DNA from: Cellulomonas sp. PhB143
Lineage (GTDB): Bacteria > Actinomycetota > Actinomycetes > Actinomycetales > Cellulomonadaceae
NCBI RefSeq assembly: GCF_003752595.1
Contig: NZ_RKIJ01000014.1
Location: 124,001-188,000, forward strand
Direction: 5' to 3'
DNA: 64,000 bases
Both the position numbers and the translations under genes were made by a program. This document shows, one piece after another, positions 59,308-64,000 of this stretch (position 1 is its first letter; each line of letters starts with the position of its first letter). The notes beneath the pieces are model-generated. The model was not told the origin of the DNA. It did no database searches and was given only the letters and a program-made list of their open reading frames with translations.

Positions 59308-60134
59308 GAGGTCAGTCCCGTGTCGGCCTGGGGCACGGCGCCCGTCGGGGCGTCGTCGTGCGGGTGGACGTGCTCGTGACCCGCCAGGGCGTGGCCGGGC
59401 GAGGGGGCGGGCGGGGCGCCGTCGTGCACCACCCGCCCGTGGCGCAGGACGACGGCGCGGGTCACCAGGGGCGCGAGCTCTCCGAGCTCGTGGAGCACGA
59501 CGAGCACGGTCAGTCCCTCGTCGACGAGGCGGCGCATGGTGGCGGCGAACGCCTCCTGGCTCGGCTGGTCGACGCCCGCGACGGGCTCGTCGAGGATCAT
59601 CAGCTCGGGCCGGCGCACCAGCGCGCGGGCGATCAGGACGCGCTGCTGCTGGCCGCCCGAGAGCTCGCCGGTGCTGTCCTGGGCGCGGTCGCGCAGCCCG
59701 ACCATGTCGAGGGCCTCGTCCGTGCGCTCGCGCCAGCCGCCGGGCAGGCGCAGTCGGCGGCCGTACAGCAGGCCGGAGGAGACGACCTCGCGCGCCGTGG
59801 AGGGGACGCCGGACTGGGCGCTGACGCGCTGCGGGACGTAGCCGACGCGGCGCCAGTCGACACCCTTGCCGAGCGGGGCACCGAGCAGCTCGACGCTCCC
59901 GGCGGTGCGGGGGAGCACCCCGACGAGCGAGCGCACGAGCGTCGACTTTCCCGAGCCGTTGGCGCCGAGCAGCGCGACGACCTCGCCGCGGTGCACGCGC
60001 AGGTCGACGCCGTGCAGGATGTCGCTCGCACCGAGCCGCACCCGCACGCCGCGGGCCTCGATGACGGGCTGCCCGACGACGGTCGGCTCGGTGGCGGGGG
60101 CCCTGGTCGGTTCCGGCGCGGCGCTCACGAGCAC
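59304..60134 (-). CDS. znuC: Zinc/manganese ABC transporter ATPase (ZnuC-type)
   Basis: A 276-residue ATPase. Walker A GANGSGKST, signature LSGGQQQRV and Walker B MILDEPVAGVD mark the domain. The C-terminal HALAGHEHVHPHDD stretch is histidine-rich, possibly a metal-binding tail. GTG 60134 gives a longer protein, whereas GTG 60128 overlaps the znuA stop directly (GTGA); neither has an obvious ribosome site. It powers uptake through ZnuB with the lipoprotein ZnuA. Confidence 0.93.
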   Translation of the reverse strand: MLVSAAPEPTRAPATEPTVVGQPVIEARGVRVRLGASDILHGVDLRVHRGEVVALLGANGSGKSTLVRSLVGVLPRTAGSVELLGAPLGKGVDWRRVGYVPQRVSAQSGVPSTAREVVSSGLLYGRRLRLPGGWRERTDEALDMVGLRDRAQDSTGELSGGQQQRVLIARALVRRPELMILDEPVAGVDQPSQEAFAATMRRLVDEGLTVLVVLHELGELAPLVTRAVVLRHGRVVHDGAPPAPSPGHALAGHEHVHPHDDAPTGAVPQADTGLTS

Positions 60135-61162
60135 GTCAGCCCGTCGGTGAGCTCGGTCAGGTTGCTGCGCATGATGCCAAGGTAGTCGGAGTCCGGGTCC
60201 GCCAGGCCCTCGATGGGGTCGAGGGGCGCGGTGGCGACCCCGACGTCGTCGGCGAACGTCTCGGTGACCTTGGGGCTGGAGAGCGTCTCGGTGTAGATGG
60301 TGGTGACGTGCTCCCGCTCGACGACGTCGCGGATGTCGCGCAGGCGGGCGGGCGACGGCTCGTTCTCGGGGTCGATCCCCGCGATGCCGATCTGGTCGAG
60401 GTCGTAGTGCTCGGCGAGGTAGCCGAACGCCTCGTGCGAGGTGACGAGCGCGGCGCCGCGGCAGGGCTCGAGGCCCTTCGTGTAGTCGGCGTCCAGGCCC
60501 TCGAGGTCCTTCTCGAGCGCCGTGGCGTTGGCGGCGTAGTCGGTGGCGTGCTCGGGGTCGATCTCGGCGAGCCGTTCCTCGACGGCGGGGACGACGGCCG
60601 CCAGGCGCGTCGGGTCGAGCCAGAAGTGCGGGTCGTCCAGGCCGTGGGCGTGCTCGTCCTCGCCCTCCGCACCGGCGGGCTCGTGCCCCTCCTCGTGCTC
60701 GGCGGAGGTCGAGCGGTCGTCCGTCTCGAGCTCGTCCGCGTCGGCGCCGTTCGGGTGGCGCTCGAGGTCCGCGACCTCGCCGGCGTCGACGGCCGTGGCG
60801 TCGCGGGCGTCGACGGCGTCGTCCACCGCGGCCTGGAAGCCGCGCAGGTAGACCACGAGGTCGGCGTCCCCGACCGCGCGGACCTGGGCGGGGGAGAGCT
60901 CGAGGTCGTGCGGCTCGGCGGCCGGGGGCGTGAGGTTGGCGACCTCGGCGTGGTCCCCGCCGACGCGCTGGGCGACGAACTGCAGCGGGTAGAAGGACGC
61001 GAGCACCTGGAGGCGGACGGTGCCGTCGGACGCCGTCGAGGTGGCTGTGGGCACGCCGTCGGCCGCGGGCGAGCAGGCGGCGAGCGTCGCCGCGGTCGCG
61101 ACGACGGTGACGGCGGCGCCGGCGGAGGTCAGGGCGCGGCGCGCAGGGGAGCGGAGGGGCAT
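60125..61162 (-). CDS. znuA: Zinc-binding lipoprotein (ZnuA-type ABC substrate-binding protein)
   Basis: A 345-residue cluster-9 binding protein. The lipoprotein signal peptide ends in lipobox LAAC (Cys30). A His/Asp/Glu-rich loop lies at about residues 145-180 (EHEEGHEPAGAEGEDEHAHG), typical of zinc receptors. DPHFWLDP and SHEAFGYLAEHY carry conserved metal ligands, and the last domain has IYTETLSSPKVTETFADDVG. It hands zinc to ZnuBC. It is first in the znuACB-zur operon, transcribed from a promoter holding a Zur-like box at 61182-61190. Confidence 0.94.
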   Translation of the reverse strand: MPLRSPARRALTSAGAAVTVVATAATLAACSPAADGVPTATSTASDGTVRLQVLASFYPLQFVAQRVGGDHAEVANLTPPAAEPHDLELSPAQVRAVGDADLVVYLRGFQAAVDDAVDARDATAVDAGEVADLERHPNGADADELETDDRSTSAEHEEGHEPAGAEGEDEHAHGLDDPHFWLDPTRLAAVVPAVEERLAEIDPEHATDYAANATALEKDLEGLDADYTKGLEPCRGAALVTSHEAFGYLAEHYDLDQIGIAGIDPENEPSPARLRDIRDVVEREHVTTIYTETLSSPKVTETFADDVGVATAPLDPIEGLADPDSDYLGIMRSNLTELTDGLTCS

Positions 61163-61181
61163 GACCCGATCCTGCTATTAC

Positions 61182-61197
61182 TGATAATCAATGTCAA
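61182..61197 (-). promoter_or_regulatory. znuA promoter with putative Zur box
   Basis: Minus strand: TTGACA at 61197-61192 is a -35 and CAGGAT lies 17 bases on as a -10. The palindrome TGATTATCA (61182-61190) sits between them and resembles the AT-rich Zur box core. The patch is unusually AT-rich for this genome. Confidence 0.6.
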
Positions 61198-61376
61198 CAA
61201 GGCTGCGCCGGGGGCGGCCCGCCCCGGCGTGCGCGCCCCGTAGGCTTGACCCGCGGTCCGGCCCGCCGCGGACGACGAGCGCACCCCCGGTGCGCCGCGC
61301 GCCCGGGCGTCGGCCGGGACCCGACGCCCCCACGAGCCACGTGCGGGGTACGCCCGAGCACCCAGGAGTGATCACC

Positions 61377-62762
<1,386 letters not shown>

Positions 62763-62788
62763 CCGCCCCGTCTCCACGGGGCACCCCT

Positions 62789-62854
62789 CCGCCGAGACGT
62801 CGAATTCCGCCCCGAGATCTGCGATCTCTGGGGCGGAATTCGACGTCTCGGCGG
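62789..62854. repeat. Palindromic repeat family 3, copy 2
   Basis: CCGCCGAGACGTCGAATTCC at the 5' arm pairs with its mirror around GAGATC-TGC-GATCTC. It sits between convergent glyS and the small membrane protein. Confidence 0.9.
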
Positions 62855-62862
62855 TCGTCCGG

Positions 62863-63021
62863 CTAGCGGCCGACCTTCTGGTTGCCCTTGCCGACGAACA
62901 CGAGGACCACGCCGACGACGGCGAGGATCAGCCCGACGTAGATGAAGAACTGGCCGAGGCCGGCGAGGCCGAGGACGAGCACGACGAGTCCGGCCACGAT
63001 GAGCGCGAGCCACAGAGCCAT
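62863..63021 (-). CDS. Small two-TM membrane protein
   Basis: A 52-residue protein with two hydrophobic segments (residues 3-23 and 25-44) and a basic tail ending GNQKVGR. ATG 63021 has GGAAGGA six bases upstream, which supports real translation. Short proteins of this shape are common in Micrococcales but have no assigned role. It lies between two family 3 repeats. Confidence 0.7.
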   Translation of the reverse strand: MALWLALIVAGLVVLVLGLAGLGQFFIYVGLILAVVGVVLVFVGKGNQKVGR

Positions 63022-63121
63022 GGGATTTCCTTCCGGGCGGGGGGTTGTCGTCGCGCAGTATGTCACCCGCGCTTCCGGTGCCGCCCGCGTCGCCCGGCCC
63101 GTCCGCCTCGGCCCGCCCCCT

Positions 63122-63186
63122 CGCCGAGAAGTCGAACTCCGCCCCAGAAATCGAAGATTTCGGGGCCGAATTCGACTTCTCCGCGG
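63122..63186. repeat. Palindromic repeat family 3, copy 3
   Basis: CGCCGAGAAGTCGAACTCCG pairs with the mirror ending CTTCTCCGCGG around GAAATC and GATTTC. It lies upstream of two divergent genes (63021 and 63310), so it cannot be a simple terminator for either. Confidence 0.88.
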
Positions 63187-63238
63187 GTCCGCGGGTCGGC
63201 GGGTCGGCGGGTCGGCGGGTCGGCGGGTCGGCGGGTCG
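63183..63238. repeat. 8-bp x 7 tandem repeat
   Basis: Seven tandem copies of GCGGGTCG (the first reads GCGGGTCC) directly adjoin the family 3 palindrome upstream of an ABC transporter gene. Confidence 0.9.
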
Positions 63239-63309
63239 TGACATCTGTCATGCCGGAGCGGTGACGCGCGGCCCGGGAGCGCGCCCCCGCCCGCGGACAC
63301 GATGGCTCC

Positions 63310-64000
63310 ATGGACACCACCGCACCCGCACCCGCGACGCTCGCGCTCGAGCTGCGTGGCCTGCACAAGAGCTTCGGCGACGTGCACGCCGTCGACGGCC
63401 TCGACCTGGACGTGCGTCCCGGCGAGGTCGTCGCCTTCCTCGGTCCCAACGGGGCCGGCAAGACCACGACGATCGACATGGTGCTCGGCCTGAGCGACCC
63501 GACCGCCGGTGACGTGCGCGTCTTCGGCTCGACGCCCGCCGAGGCCATCGCCGCGGGCCGGGTGGCCGCCGTCATGCAGACCGGCGGCCTGCTCAAGGAC
63601 ATCACGGTCGCCGAGACCGTCGCCCTGACGGCGAGCCTGTTCGGCAACCGCGGCCCGGTGCTGCCGTTCCTCGAGCGCGCCGGCATCGCGGAGCTCGCCG
63701 GGCGCCGGGTCGGCCGGTGCTCCGGCGGCCAGCAGCAGCGGCTCCGGTTCGCCATGGCGCTCGTGTCCGAGCCGGACCTCCTGCTGCTCGACGAGCCGAC
63801 GACGGGCATGGACGTCGAGGGCCGCCGCGACTTCTGGGCCGCGATCCGCGCCGACGCCGCGGCCGGGCGCACCGTCGTCTTCGCCACGCACTACCTCGAC
63901 GAGGCCGACGCCTACGCCGACCGCATCGTCCTGGTCGCCGGCGGCCGCGTGGTCGCCGACGGCAGCGCCGCGGAGATCAAGAACGTCGCCTCCGGGCGCG
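63310..64000 (+). CDS. ABC-2-type exporter ATPase (3' end missing)
   Basis: 230 residues are visible; the gene continues past the window. Walker A is GPNGAGKTTT, the signature reads CSGGQQQRL (Cys for the usual Leu) and Walker B LLLLDEPTTGMD. The FATHYLDEADAYADRIVLVAGG block is typical of DrrA/NatA-type exporters of drugs or ions, which pair with a separate permease gene, probably next. ATG 63310 fits the family start. The promoter region holds a palindromic repeat and the 8-bp tandem array. Confidence 0.9.
   Translation, partial: MDTTAPAPATLALELRGLHKSFGDVHAVDGLDLDVRPGEVVAFLGPNGAGKTTTIDMVLGLSDPTAGDVRVFGSTPAEAIAAGRVAAVMQTGGLLKDITVAETVALTASLFGNRGPVLPFLERAGIAELAGRRVGRCSGGQQQRLRFAMALVSEPDLLLLDEPTTGMDVEGRRDFWAAIRADAAAGRTVVFATHYLDEADAYADRIVLVAGGRVVADGSAAEIKNVASGR

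Noticed and set aside
61241-61376. T-box riboswitch upstream of glyS
   Set aside because: The leader is about 125 bases and no T-box core sequence or specifier loop could be recognised.

Overview
The window is about 64 kb of very GC-rich, densely coding DNA. Intergenic gaps are short: none exceeds 300 bases, and the largest without a gene is about 290 bases at 63022-63309. Gene order, GTG-rich starts, leaderless promoters, a mycothiol-type enzyme family, deazaflavin-dependent oxidoreductases, Ku/LigD end joining and a leuA leader peptide all point to a high-GC actinobacterium. Micrococcales (Cellulomonas-like) is the best guess; the species cannot be named from sequence alone. I saw no rRNA, tRNA, CRISPR array, prophage or insertion sequence.

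Left third (1-20.6 kb) is accessory in character. It holds five MFS exporters, several with their own ArsR or TetR regulator. Other genes there are an ABC-F protein, an NADPH:quinone-type oxidoreductase, a surface protein with a class F sortase, and a DNA end-joining island (ligD, a small alarmone synthetase, ku). A membrane-anchored metallophosphoesterase, a deazaflavin-dependent oxidoreductase and a DtxR-type regulator complete it.

The rest (20.6-62.8 kb) follows the conserved actinobacterial housekeeping order also known from Mycobacterium tuberculosis. The order is leuS, degV, comEA-comEC-holA, rpsT, lepA, hemW, hrcA-dnaJ-rsmE-HIT-phoH-ybeY-corC-era, leuA, recO-uppS, zur with znuABC, and glyS. 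Extra genes break that backbone: an alkylsulfatase between holA and rpsT, a MazF-like protein, an ArsR/SRPBCC pair, a mycothiol-dependent-type enzyme, an LLM flavin monooxygenase with its FMN reductase, an MFS pump, a membrane-bound alpha/beta hydrolase and a large membrane protein with a C-terminal variant leucine-rich repeat. The right edge cuts an ABC-2 type ATPase; the left edge cuts an MFS transporter.

Control elements can be read directly: a CIRCE box before hrcA, a leaderless leucine-rich leader peptide with alternative RNA stems before leuA, a Zur-like box before znuA, and palindromic operators at three efflux or ArsR/TetR promoters. Many promoters fit TANNNT followed by about six bases and then the start codon, which implies widespread leaderless mRNAs.

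The most unusual structure is a set of at least three families of imperfect palindromic repeats of 45-70 bp: two copies at 4219/9114, four copies as two doublets at 12500 and 55536, and three copies at 39550/62789/63122. One copy lies in frame inside ligD, as part of the linker between its phosphoesterase and ligase domains.
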